This document shows, in pieces, positions 50,400 to 63,100 of a stretch of 64,000 bases of DNA. How positions within the stretch are numbered: position 1 is the first letter of the stretch; each line of letters starts with the position of its first letter. The notes beneath the pieces were generated by a model. That model did not search any database. It had not been told where the DNA came from and saw nothing but the letters and a program-made list of their open reading frames with translations. Made by a program: the position numbers and the translations under genes. The DNA comes from Hydractinia symbiolongicarpus (lineage: Eukaryota; Cnidaria; Hydrozoa; Anthoathecata; Hydractiniidae), in assembly GCF_029227915.1 (NCBI RefSeq), contig NC_079880.1, forward strand, positions 26,779,501 to 26,843,500, written 5' to 3'.

Positions 50400-53300
50400 A
50401 GCGCCCAGTGTAGTCGCTGAGTTCCGGCAATCATGTCAAATTAAGAAGAATGTTATTTCTTGGGTCCAGTTGGCTCACTTATTACATTTATAACGTCACA
50501 CTTCCAAGTTAGATCAATTAAGTTCCACAGTCAATCGTTTCACTGTTAAAAGCGATGCAACCTAGTATTATCCGAATACTATCGCTAAATACATGTTGGT
50601 AGGAATATGTGACGCAACCGTTGTAACTCAAACGGATTGATACGGCCAAGAAGTTGATGAAATGTAGTTTTTGAGAATGTCTCTATTTCTTGAGCGCGAA
50701 CTAAAGCTTGGATTGGTCCCACAGTAAAAAATGACTTATTTATCTTAATTTTTTAATAAAGCGCTACCACAGCGCCCAGTGTAACCGCTGAGTTCCAGCA
50801 ATCAAGTCAAATTAAGAAGAATGTTACTTCTGTAGTCAAACTGGCTCATTTATCACATTTATAAGGTCAAAGTCCGAAATCAGTTCAATTAAGTCCCACA
50901 GTCAAATGTTTCACTGTTAAAAGTGATGCAACCTAGTAATATCTGAATACTATCGCTAAATACATGTGGGGACGAATATGTGACGCAACCGTTGTAACTC
51001 AAACGGATTGATACCGTTAGAAAGTCAATGAAATGTAGTTTTTGAAACTGTCGCTATTTCTTCAGCGCGCGATACAGGCTAGGATTGGTCCCACAGTAAA
51101 AAATGACTTTTTTATTTAATGTTTTAAATGAAGTGCTACAACAGCGCCCAGTGTAATCGCTGAGTTCCAGCAATCATGTCAAATTAAGAAGAATGTTATT
51201 TCTTGTAGTCAAACTGGCTTATTTATTACATTTATCAGGTCACAGTCCAAAGTTAGTTCAATTAAATCCCACAGTCAATCATTTCATTGTTAAAGGCGAT
51301 GCAACCTAGTAATATCAGAAAAATATCGCTAAATACATGTTGGTACGAATATGTGACGCAACCGTTGTAACTCAAACGGATTGATACCGCTAGAAAGTCA
51401 ATGAAATGTAGTATTTGAAACTGTCCTATTTATTCAGCGCATGCTAACGGCCAGGATTTGTCCCACAGTAAGAAAAGACTTATTTATCTAAATTTGTAAA
51501 TAAAGCGCTACCACAGAGCCTAATGTAATCGGTGAATTCCAGCCATCACGTCAAATTAAGAAGAAAGTTATTCCTTGGAGACCAATTGGCTCATCTGTCA
51601 CATTTATAAGGACATAGTCCAGAGTCAGTTCAATTAATTCTCACAGTCGCTCGTTTCACTGTTAAAAGCAATACAACTTAGTAAGATTGGAAGAAAATCA
51701 CTAAATACATGTTGGTACGAATACGTGACGCAACCGTTGTAACTCAAACGTATTGACACCGTTAGTAAGTCAATGAAATGTAGTTCTTGAAACTGTCGCT
51801 ATTTCTTCAGCGCGCGATAACGGCTAGGATTGGTCCCACAGTAAAAAATGACTTTTTTATTTAAATTTTTAAATGAAGTGCTACCACAGCGCCCAGTGTA
51901 GTCGCTGAGTTCCGGCAATCATGTCAAATTAAGAAGAATGTTATTTCTTGGGTCCAGTTGGCTCACTCATCGCATTTATAACGTCACACTTTCAAGTTAG
52001 TTCAATTAAGTTCCACAGTCAATCGTTTCACTGTTAAAGGCAATACAACTTAGAAATATCGGAAGAAAATCACTTAATACATGTTGGTACGAATATGTGA
52101 CGCAACCGTTGTAACTTAAACGGATTGACACCGTTAGTAAGTCAATGAAATGTAGTTCTTGAAACTTTCGCTATTTCGTCAGCGCGAACTAACGGCTAGG
52201 ATTGGTCCCACAGTAAAAAATGACTTATTTATCCTAATTTTTTAATAAAGCGCTACCACAGCGCCCAGTGTAACCGCTGAGTTCCAGCAATCAAGTCAAA
52301 TTAAGAAGAATGTTACTTCTTGTAGTCAAACTGGCTCATTTATCACATATATAAGGTCAAAGTCCAAAATCAGTTCAATTAAGTCCCACAGTCAAATGTT
52401 GCACTGTTAAAAGCGATGCAACCTGGTAATATCTGAATACTACCGCTAAATACATGTGGGGACGAATATGTGACGCAACAGTTGTAACTCAAACGGATTG
52501 ATACCGTTAGAAAGTCAATGAAATGAAGTTTTGAAACTGTCGCTATTTCTTCAGCGCGCGATAACGGCTAGGATTGGTCCCACAGTAAAAAATGACTTTT
52601 TTATTTAAATTTTTAAATGAAGTGCTACCACAGCGCCCAGTGTAGTCGCTGAGTTCCGGCAATCATGTCAAATTAAGAAGAATGTTATTTCTTGGGTCCA
52701 GTTGGCTCACTCATCGCATTTATAACGTTACACTTCCAAGTTAGTTCAATTAAGTTCCACAGTCAATCGTTTCACTGTTAAAGGCAATACAACTTAGAAA
52801 TATCGGAAGAAAATCACTTAATGCATGTTGGTACGAATATGTGACGCAACCGTTGTAACTCAAACGGATTGACACCGTTAGTAAGTCAATGAAATGTAGT
52901 TCTTGAAACTTTCGCTATTTCGTCAGCGCGAACTAACGGCTAGGATTGGTCCCACAGTAAAAAATGACTTTTTTATTTAAATTTTTAAATGGAGTGCTAC
53001 CACAGCGCCCAGTGTAGTCGCTGAGTTCCGGCAATCATGTCAAATTAAGAAGAATGTTATTTCTTGGGTCCAGTTGGCTCACTTATTACATTTATAACGT
53101 CACACTTCCAAGTTAGATCAATTAAGTTCCACAGTCAATCGTTTCACTGTTAAAAGCGATGCAACCTAGTATTATCCGAATACTATCGCTAATTACATGT
53201 TGGTACGAATATGTGACGCAACCGTTGTAACTCAAACGGATTTATACCGCTAGAAAGTCAATGAAATGTAGTCTTTGAAACTGTTCCTATTGATTCAGGT

Positions 53301-54300
53301 TATGCTAACGGCCAGGATTGGTCTAACAGTAAGAAAAGACTTATTTATCTAAATTTTTAAATAAAGCGCTACCACGGATCCTAATGTAATCGATGAATTC
53401 CAGCCATCACGTCAAATTAAGAAGAAAGTTATTCCTTGGAGACCAATTGGCTCATCTATCACATTTATAAGGACATAGTACAGAGTCAGGTTAATTAAGT
53501 CCCACATTCAAGCGTTTCACTGTTAAAAGCGATGCAACCTAGTAATATCCGAATACTATCGCTAAATACATGTTGGTACGAATATGTGACGCAACCGTTG
53601 TAACTCAAACGGATTGATACGGCCAAGAAGTTGATGAAATGTACTTTTTGAGAATGTCTCTATTTCTTGAGCGCGAACTAACGCTTGGATTGGTCCCACA
53701 GTAAAAAATGACTTATTTATCTTAATTTTTTAATAAAGCGCTACCACAGCGCCCAGTGTAACCGCTGAGTTCCAGCAATCAAGTCAAATTAAGAAGAATG
53801 TTACTTCTTGTAGTCAAACTGGCTCATTTATCACATTTATAAGGTCAAAGTCCAAAATCAGTTCAATTAAGTCCCACAGTCAAATGTTTCACTGTTAAAA
53901 GTGATGCAACCTAGTAATATCTGAATACTATCGCTAAATACATGTGGGGACGAATATGTGACGCAACAGTTGTAACTCAAACGGATTGATACCGTTAGAA
54001 AGTCAATGAAATGTAGTTTTTGAAACTGTCGCTATTTCTTCAGCGCGCGATACAGGCTAGGATTGGTCCCACAGTAAAAAATGACTTTTTTATTTAATGT
54101 TTTAAATGAAGTGCTACCACAGCGCCCAGTGTAATCGCTGAGTTCCAGCAATCATGTCAAATTAAGAAGAATGTTATTTCTTGTAGTCAAACTGGCTTAT
54201 TTATTACATTTATCAGGTCACAGTCCAAAGTTAGTTCAATTAAATCCCACAGTCAATCATTTCATTGTTAAAGGCGATACAACCTAGTGCTATCAGAAAA
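50400..54300. repeat. 7-mer/8-mer higher-order repeat copies (about 2.6-2.98 kb)
   Basis: Marker GCGATACAGGCTAGG recurs at about 51067 and 54047 (about 2980 bp, eight monomers). AAGTTAGATCAATTAAG recurs at about 50505 and 53110 (about 2610 bp, seven monomers). The difference is one extra diverged monomer at about 53.22-53.59 kb with private changes such as GATTCAGGTTATGC, GTCTAACAG and CACGGATCC. The two copies are otherwise close. Confidence 0.65.
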
Positions 54301-57300
54301 ATATCGCTAAATACATGTTCGTACGAATATGTGACGCAACCGTTGTAAATTAAACGGATTGATACGGCCAAGAAGTCGATGAAGTGTAGTTTCTGAGAAT
54401 GTCTCTATTTCTTCAGCGCGAACTAACGGCTAGGATTGGTCCCACAGTAAGAAAAGACTTATTTATCTAAATTTGTAAATAAAGCGCTACAACAGAGCCT
54501 AATGTAATCGGTGAATTCCAGCCATCACGTCAAATTAATAAGAAAGTTATTCCCTGGAGACCAATTGGCTCATCTGTCACATTTATAAGGACATAGTCCA
54601 GAGTCAGTTCAATTAATTCTCACAGTCGCTCGTTTCACTGTTAAAAGCAATACAACTTAGTAAGATTGGAAGAAAATCACTAAATACATGTTGGTACGAA
54701 TACGTGACGCAACCGTTGTAACTCAAACGTATTGACACCGTTAGTAAGTCTATGAAATGTAGTTCTTGAAACTTTCTCTATTTCTTCAGCGCGAACTAAC
54801 GGCTAGGATTGGTCCCACAGTAAAAAATGACTTATTTATCCTAATTTTTTAATAAAGTGCTACCACAGCGCCCAGTGCAATCGCTAAGTTCCAGCAATCA
54901 AGTCAAATTAAGAAGGATGTTACTTCTTGTAAACAAACTGGCTCATTTATCACATTTAGAAGGTCAAAGTCCAAAATCAGTTCAATTAAGTCCCACAATC
55001 AAATGTTGCACTGTTAAAAGCGATGCAACCTAGTAATATCTGAATACTACCGCTAAATACATGTGGGGACGAATATGTGACGCAACAGTTGTAACTCAAA
55101 CGGATTGATACCGTTAGAAAGTCAATGAAATGAAGTTTTTGAAACTGTCGCTATTTCTTCAGCGCGCGATAACGGCTAGGATTGGTCCCACAGTAAAAAA
55201 TGACTTTTTTATTCAAATTTTTAAATGAAGTGCTACCACAGCGCCCAGTGTAGTCGCTGAGTTCCGGCAATCATGTCAAAATAAGAAGAATGTTATTTCT
55301 TGGGTCCAGTTGGCTCACTCATCGCATTTATAACGTCACACTTCCAAGTTAGTTCAATTAAGTTCCACAGTCAATCGTTTCACTGTTAAAGGCAATGCAA
55401 CTTAGAAATATCGGAAGAAAATCACTAAATACATGTTGGTACGAATATGTGACGCAACCGTTGTAACTCAAACGGATTGACACCGTTAGTAAGTCAATGA
55501 AATGTAGTTCTTGAAACTTTCGCTATTTCGTCAGCGCGAACTAACAGCTAGGATTGGTCCCACAGTAAAAAATGACTTATTTATCCTAATTTTTTAATAA
55601 AGCGCTACCACAGCGCCCAGTGTAACCGCTGAGTTCCAGCAATCAAGTCAAATTAAGAAGAATGTTACTTCTTGTAGTCAAACTGGCTCATTTATCACAT
55701 TTATAAGGTCAAAGTCCAAAATCAGTTCAATTAACTCCCACAGTCAAATGTTTCACTGTTAAAAGTGATGCAACCTAGTAATATCTGAATACTATCGCTA
55801 AATACATGTGGGGACGAATATGTGACGCAACAGTTGTAACTCAAACGGATTGATACCGTTAGAAAGTCAATGAAATGTAGTTTTTGAAACTGTCGCTATT
55901 TCTTCAGCGCGCGATAACGGCTAGGATTGGTCCCACAGTAAAAAATGACTTTTTTATTTAATGTTTTAAATGAAGTGCTACCACAGCGCCCAGTGTAATT
56001 GCTGAGTTCCAGCAATCATGTCAAATTAAGAAGAATGTTATTTCTTGTAGTCAAACTGGCTTATTTATTACATTTATCAGGTCACAGTCCAAAGTTAGTT
56101 CAATTAAATCCCACAGTCAATCATTTCATTGTTAAAGGCGATGCAACCTAGTAATATGAGAAAAATATCGCTAAATACATGTTGGTACGAATATGTGACG
56201 CAACCGTTGTAACTCAAACGGATTGATACCGCTAGAAAGTCAATGAAATGTAGTATTTGAAACTGTTCCTATTTATTCAGCGCATGCTAACGGCCAGGAT
56301 TTGTCCCACAGTAAGAAAAGACTTATTTATCTAAATTTGTAAATAAAGCGCTAGCACAGAGCCTAATGTAATCGGTGAATTCCAGCCATCACGTCAAATT
56401 AAGAAGAAAGTTATTCCTTGGAGACCAATTTGCTCATCTGTCACATTTATAAGGACATAGTCCAGAGTCAGTTCAATTAATTCTCACAGTCGCTCGTTTC
56501 ACTGTTAAAAACAATACAACTTAGTAAGAATGGAAGAAAATCACTAAATACATGTTGGTACGAATACGTGACGCAACCGTTGTAACTCAAACGTATTGAC
56601 ACCGTTAGTAAGTCAATGAAATGTAGTTCTTGAAACTTTCTCTATTTCTTCAGCGCGAACTAACGGCTAGGATTGGTCCCACAGTAAAAAATGACTCATT
56701 TATCCTAATTTTTTAATAAAGTGCTACCACAGCGCCCAGTGCAATCGCTAAGTTCCAGCAATCAAGTCAAATTAAGAAGGATGTTACTTCTTGTAAACAA
56801 ACTGGCTCATTTATCACATTTAGAAGGTCACAGTCCAGAATCAGTTCAATTAAGTCCCACAGTCAAATGTTGCACTGTTAAAAGCGATGCAACCTAGTAA
56901 TATCTGAATACTACCGCTAAATACATGTGGGGACGAATATGTGACGCAACAGTTGTAACTCAAACGGATTGATACCGTTAGAAAGTCAATGAAATGAAGT
57001 TTTTGAAACTGTCGCTATTTCTTCAGCGCGCACTAACGGCTATGATTGGTCCCACAGTAAAAAATGACTTATTTATCCTAATTTTTTAATAAAGCGCTAC
57101 CACAGCGCCCAGTGTAATTGCTGAGTTCCGGCAATCATGTCAAATTAAGAAGAATGTTATTTCTTGGGTCCAGTTGGCTCACTCATCGCATTTATAACGT
57201 CACACTTCCAAGTTAGTTCAATTAAGTTCCACAGTCAATCGTTTCACTGTTAAAGGCAATACAACTTAGAAATATCGGAAGAAAATCACTTAATACATGT

Positions 57301-59330
57301 TGGTACGAATATGTGACGCAACCGTTGTAACTCAAACGGATTGACACCGTTAGTAAGTCAATGAAATGTAGTTCTTGAAACTTTCGCTATTTTTTCAGCG
57401 CGAACTAACGGCTATGATTGGTCCCACAGTAAAAAATGACTTATTTATCCTAATTTTTTAATAAAGCGCTACCACAGCGCCCAGTGTAACCGCTGAGTTC
57501 CAGCAATCAAGTCAAATTAAGAAGAATGTTACTTCTTGTAGTCAAACTGGCTCATTTACCACATTTATAAGGTCAAAGTCCAAAATCAGTTCAATTAAGT
57601 CCCACAGTCAAATGTTTCACTGTTAAAAGTGATGCAACCTAGTAATATCTGAATACTATCGCTAAATACATGTGGGGACGAATATGTGACGCAACAGTTG
57701 TAACTCAAACGGATTGATACCGTTAGAAAGTCAATGAAATGTAGTTTTTGAAACTGTCGCTATTTCTTCAGCGCGCGATAACGGCTAGGATTGGTCCCAC
57801 AGTAAAAAATGACTTTTTTATTTAATGTTTTAAATGAAGTGCTACCACAGCGCCCAGTGTAATCGCTGAGTTCCAGCAATCATGTCAAATTAAGAAGAAT
57901 GTTATTTCTTGTAGTCAAACTGGCTTATTTATTACATTTATCAGGTCACAGTCCAAAGTTAGTTCAATTAAATCCCACAGTCAATCATTTCATTGTTAAA
58001 GGCGATGCAACCTAGTAATATCAGAAAAATATCGCTAAATACATGTTGGTACGAATTTGTGACGCAACCGTTGTAACTCAAACGGATTGATACCGCTAGA
58101 AAGTCAATGAAATTTAGTATTTGAAACTGTTCCTATTTATTCAGCGCATGCTAACGGCCAGGATTTGTCCCACAGTAAGAAAAGACTTATTTATCTAAAT
58201 TTGTAAATAAAGCGCTACCACAGAGCCTAATGTAATCGGTGAATTCCAGCCATCACGTTAAATTAAGAAGAAAGTTATTCCTTGGAGACCAATTGGCTCA
58301 TCTGTCACATTTATAAGGACATAGTCCAGAGTCAGTTCAATTAATTCTCACAGTCGCTCGTTTCACTGTTAAAAGCAATACAACTTAGTAAGATTGGAAG
58401 AAAATCACTAAATACATGTTGGTACGAATACGTGACGCAACCGTAGTAACTCAAACGTATTGACACCGTTAGTAAGTCAATGAAATGTAGTTCTTGAAAC
58501 TTTCTCTATTTCTTCAGCGCGAACTAACGGCTAGGATTGGTCCCACAGTAAAAAATGACTTATTTATCCTAATTTTTTAATAAAGTGCTACCACAGCGCC
58601 CAGTGCAATCGCTAAGTTCCAGCAATCAAGTCAAATCAAGAAGGATGTTACTTCTTGTAAACAAACTGGCTCATTTATCACATTTAGAAGGTCAAAGTCC
58701 AAAATCAGTTCAATTAAGTCCCACAGTCAAATGTTGCACTGTTAAAAGCGATGCAACCTAGTAATATCTGAATACTACCGCTAAATACATGTGGGGACGA
58801 ATATGTGACGCAACAGTTGTAACTCAAACGGATTGATACCGTTAGAAAGTCAATGAAATGAAGTTTTTGAAACTGTCGCTATTTCTTCAGCGCGCGATAA
58901 CGGCTAGGATTGGTCCCACAGTAAAAAATGACTTTTTTATTTAAATTTTTAAATGAAGTGCTACCACAGCGCCCAGTGTAGTCGCTGAGTTCCGGCAATC
59001 ATGTCAAATTAAGAAGAATGTTATTTCTTGGGTCCAGTTGGCTCACTCATCGCATTTATAACGTCACACTTCCAAGTTAGTTCAATTAAGTTCCACAGTC
59101 AATCGTTTCACTGTTAAAGGCAATACAACTTAGAAATATCGGAAGAAAATCACTTAATACATGTTGGTACGAATATGTGACGCAACCGTTGTAACTCAAA
59201 CGGATTGACACCGTTAGTAAGTCAATGAAAAGTAGTTCTTGAAACTTTCGCTATTTCGTCAGCGCGAACTAACGGCTAGGATTGGTCCCACAGTAAAAAA
59301 TGACTTATTTATCCTAATTTTTTAATAAAG
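53762..59330. repeat. 5-mer higher-order repeat, three tandem units (1.86 kb each)
   Basis: Units start at about 53762, 55626 and 57489 (spacing 1864 and 1863 bp). Each has the same order: the CCGCTGAGTTCC monomer with AAAAGTGATGC, the GCTTATTTATTACATTTATC monomer, the CATCACGTC monomer with CTCACAGTCGCTCG, the TTGTAAACAAACTGG monomer with AAATGTTGCACTG, and the TTCTTGGGTCC monomer with CACTCATCGC. CAAACGTATTGACACCG recurs at about 54725, 56588 and 58452. Confidence 0.85.
57032..57095. repeat. Gene-conversion-like patch from the adjacent monomer (5-mer unit two)
   Basis: Unit one (about 55168) and unit three (about 58896) have GCGATAACGGCTAGG and TTTAAATGAAGTGC or a close form here. Unit two has ACTAACGGCTATGATTGG and CTAATTTTTTAATAAAGCGC. 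That is the sequence of the next monomer at 57404-57467, including the rare CTATGATTGG variant. The offset is again 372 bp. Confidence 0.75.
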
Positions 59331-59499
59331 TTCTACCACAGCGCCCAGTGTAATCGCTGAGTTCTAGCAATCTTGTCAAATTAAGAAGAATGTTATTTCT
59401 TGTAGTCAAACTAGCTCATTTATCAGATTTATAAGATCAAAGTCTAAAATCAGTTCAATTAAGTCCCACAGTCAACCGTTTCACTGTTAAAAGCGATGC

Positions 59500-62400
59500 A
59501 ACCTAGTAATATCCGAATACTATCGCTAAATACATGTGGGGACGAATATGTGACGCAACAGTTGTAACTCAAGCGGATTGATACCGTCAGAAAGTCAATG
59601 AAATGTAGCTTTTGAAACTGTCGCTATTTCTTTAGCGCGCGATAACGGCTAGGATTGGTCCCACAGTAAAAAATGACTTTTTTATTTAAATTTTTAAATG
59701 AAGTGCTACAACAGCGCCCAGTGTAATCGCTGAGTTCCAGCAATCATGTCAAATTAAGAAGAATGTTATTTCTTGTAGTCAAACTGTCTTATTTATAACA
59801 TTTATCAGGTCACAGTCCAAAGTTAGTTGAATTAAGTCCCACAGTCAATCGTTTCATTGTTTAAGGCGATGCAACCTAGTAATATCCGAAAAATATCTCT
59901 AAATACATGTTGGTACGAATATGTGACGCAACCGTTGTAACTCAAACGGAATGATACAGCCAAGAAGTTGATGAAATGTAGTTTTTGAGAATGTCTCTAT
60001 TTCTTCAGCGCGAACTAACGCTTGGATTGGTCCCACAGTAAAGAATGACTTATTTATCTTAATTTTTTAATAAAGCGCTACCACAGCGCCCAGTGTAACC
60101 GCTGAGTTCCAGCAATCAAGTCAAGTTAAGAAGAATGTTACTTCTTGTAGTCAAACTGACTCATTTATCACATTTAAAATGTCAAAGTCCAAAATCAGTT
60201 CAATTATGTCCCACAGTCAAATGTTTCACTGTTAAAAGCGATACAAACTAGTAATATCTGAATACCATCGCTAAATACATGTGGGGACGAATATGTGACG
60301 CAACAGTTGTAACTCAAACGGATTGATACCGTTAGAAAGTCAATGAAATGTAGTTTTTGAAACTGTCGATATTTCTTCAGGGCGCGATAACGGCTAGGAT
60401 TGGTCCCACAGTAAAAAATGACTTTTTTAACTTAATTTTTAAATAAAACTCTACCACAACGCCCAGTGCAATCGCTGAGTTCCAGCAATCAAGTCAAATT
60501 AAGAAGAATGTTACTTCTTGTAATCAAACTGGCTCATTTATCACAATTATAAGGTCAAAGTCCAAAATCAGTTCAATTAAGTCCCACAGTCAACCGTTTC
60601 AATGTTAAAAGCGATGCAACCTAGTAATATCCGAATACTATCGCTAAATACATGTGGGGACGAATATGTGACGCAACAGTTGTAACTCAAGCGGATTGAT
60701 ACCGTTAGAAAGTCAATGAAATGTAGCTTTTGAAACTGTCGCTATTTCTTTAGCGCGCGATAACGGCTAGGATTGGTCCCACAGTAAAAAATGACTTTTT
60801 TATTTAAATTTTTAAATGAAGTGCTACAACAGCGCCCAGTGTAATCGCTGAGTTCCAGCAATCATGTCAAATTAAGAAGAATGTCATTTCTTGTAGTCAA
60901 ACTGGCTTATTTATAACATTTATCAGGTCACAGTCCAAAGTTAGTTGAATTAAGTCCCACAGTCAATCGTTTCATTGTTTAAGGCGATGCAACCTAGTAA
61001 TATCAGACAAATATCGCTAAATACATGTTGGTACGAATATGTGACGCAACCGTTGTAACTCAAACGGATTGATACGGCCAAGAAGTTGATGAAATGTAGT
61101 TTTTGAGAATGTCTCTATTTCTTCAGCGCGAACTAACGCTTGGATTGGTCCCACAGTAAAGAATGACTTATTTATCTTAATTTTTTAATAAAGCGCTACC
61201 ACAGCGCCCAGTGTAACCGCTGAGTTCCAGCAATCAAGTCAAGTTAAGAAGAATGTTACTTCTTGTAGTCAAACTGGCTCATTTATCACATTTAAAATGT
61301 CAAAGTCCAAAATCAGTTCAATTAAGTCCCACAGTCAAATGTTTCACTGTTAAAAGCGATGCAACCTAGTAATATCTGAATACTATCGCTAAATACATGT
61401 GGGGACGAATATGTGACGCAACAGTTGTAACTCAAACGGATTGATACCGTTAGAAAGTCAATGAAATGTAGTTTTTGAAACTGTCGCTATTTCTTCAGGG
61501 CGCGATAACGGGTAGGATTGGTCCCACAGTAAAAAATGACTTTTTTATTTAAATTTTTAAATGAAGTGCTACAACAGCGCCCAGTGTAATCGCTGAGTTC
61601 CAGCAATCATGTCAAATTAAGAAGAATGTTATTTCTTGTAGTCAAACTGTCTTATTTAAAACATTTATCAGGTCACAGTCCAAAGTTAGTTGAATTAAGT
61701 CCCACAGTCAATCGTTTCATTGTTTAAGGCGATGCAACCTAGTAATATCAGAAAAATATCTCTAAATACATGTTGGTACGAATATGTGACGCAACCGTTG
61801 TAACTCAAACGGATTGATACAGCCAAGAAGTTGATGAAATGTAGTTTTTGAGAATGTCTCTATTTCTTCAGCGCGAACTAACGCTTGGATTGGTCCCACA
61901 GTAAGGAATGACTTATTTATCTTAATTTTTTAATAAAGCGCTACCACAGCGCCCAGTGTAACCGCTGAGTTCCAGCAATCAAGTCAAGTTAAGAAGAATG
62001 TTACTTCTTGTAGTCAAACTGGCTCATTTATCACATTTATAAGGTCAAAGTCCAAAATCAATTCAATTAAGTCCCACAGTCAACCGTTTCAATGTTAAAA
62101 GCGATGCAACCTAGTAATATCCGAATACTATCGCTAAATACATGTGGGGACGAATATGTGACGCAACAGTTGTAACTCAAGCGGATTGATACCGTTAGAA
62201 AGTCAATGAAATGTAGCTATTGAAACTGTCGCTATTTCTTTAGCGCGCGATAACGGCTAGGATTGGTCCCACAGTAAAAAATGACTTTTTTATTTAAATT
62301 TTTAAATGAAGTGCTACAACAGCGCCCAGTGTAATCGCTGAGTTCCAGCAATCATGTCAAATTAAGAAGAATGTCATTTCTTGTAGTCAAACTGGCTTAT

Positions 62401-63100
62401 TTATAACATTTATCAGGTCACAGTCCAAAGTTAGTTGAATTAAGTCCCACAGTCAATCGTTTCATTGTTTAAGGCGATGCAACCTAGTAATATCAGAAAA
62501 ATATCGCTAAATACATGTTGGTACGAATATGTGACGCAACCGTTGTAACTCAAACGGATTGATACGGCCAAGAAGTTGATGAAATGTAGTTTTTGAGAAT
62601 GTCTCTATTTCTTCAGCGCGAACTAACGCTTGAATTGGTCCAACAGTAAAGAATGACTTATTTATCTTAATTTTTTAATAAAGCGCTACCACAGCGCCCA
62701 GTGTAACCGCTGAGTTCCAGCAATCAAGTGAAGTTATGAAGAATGTTACTTCTTGTAGTCAAACTGGCTCATTTATCACATTTAAAATGTCAAAGTCCAA
62801 AATCAGTTCAATTAAGTCCCACAGTCAAATGTTTCACTGTTAAAAGCGATGCAACCTAGTAATATCTGAATACTATCGCTAAATACATGTGGGGACGAAT
62901 ATGTGACGCAACAGTTGTAACTCAAACGGATTGATACCGTTAGAAAGTCAATGAAATTTAGTTTTTGAAACTGTCGCTTTTTCTTCAGCGCGCGGTAACG
63001 GGCAGGATTCGTCCCACAGTGAAAAATGACTATTTTATTTAAATTTTTTAGTAACGTGCAACCACAGCGCCCAGTGTAATCGCTGAGTTCCAGCAATCAT
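59500..63100. repeat. Alternating 3-mer/4-mer higher-order repeats near the window end
   Basis: CAAGCGGATTGATACCGT recurs at about 59570, 60686 and 62177 (spacing about 1116 and 1491 bp). GAACTAACGCTTGGATTGG recurs at about 60010, 61128 and 61872, and a variant at 62616. The units share GTTGAATTAAGTCCC and CATTGTTTAAGGCG. The period changes between three and four monomers within 3.6 kb, so the pattern is still irregular. Confidence 0.68.
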
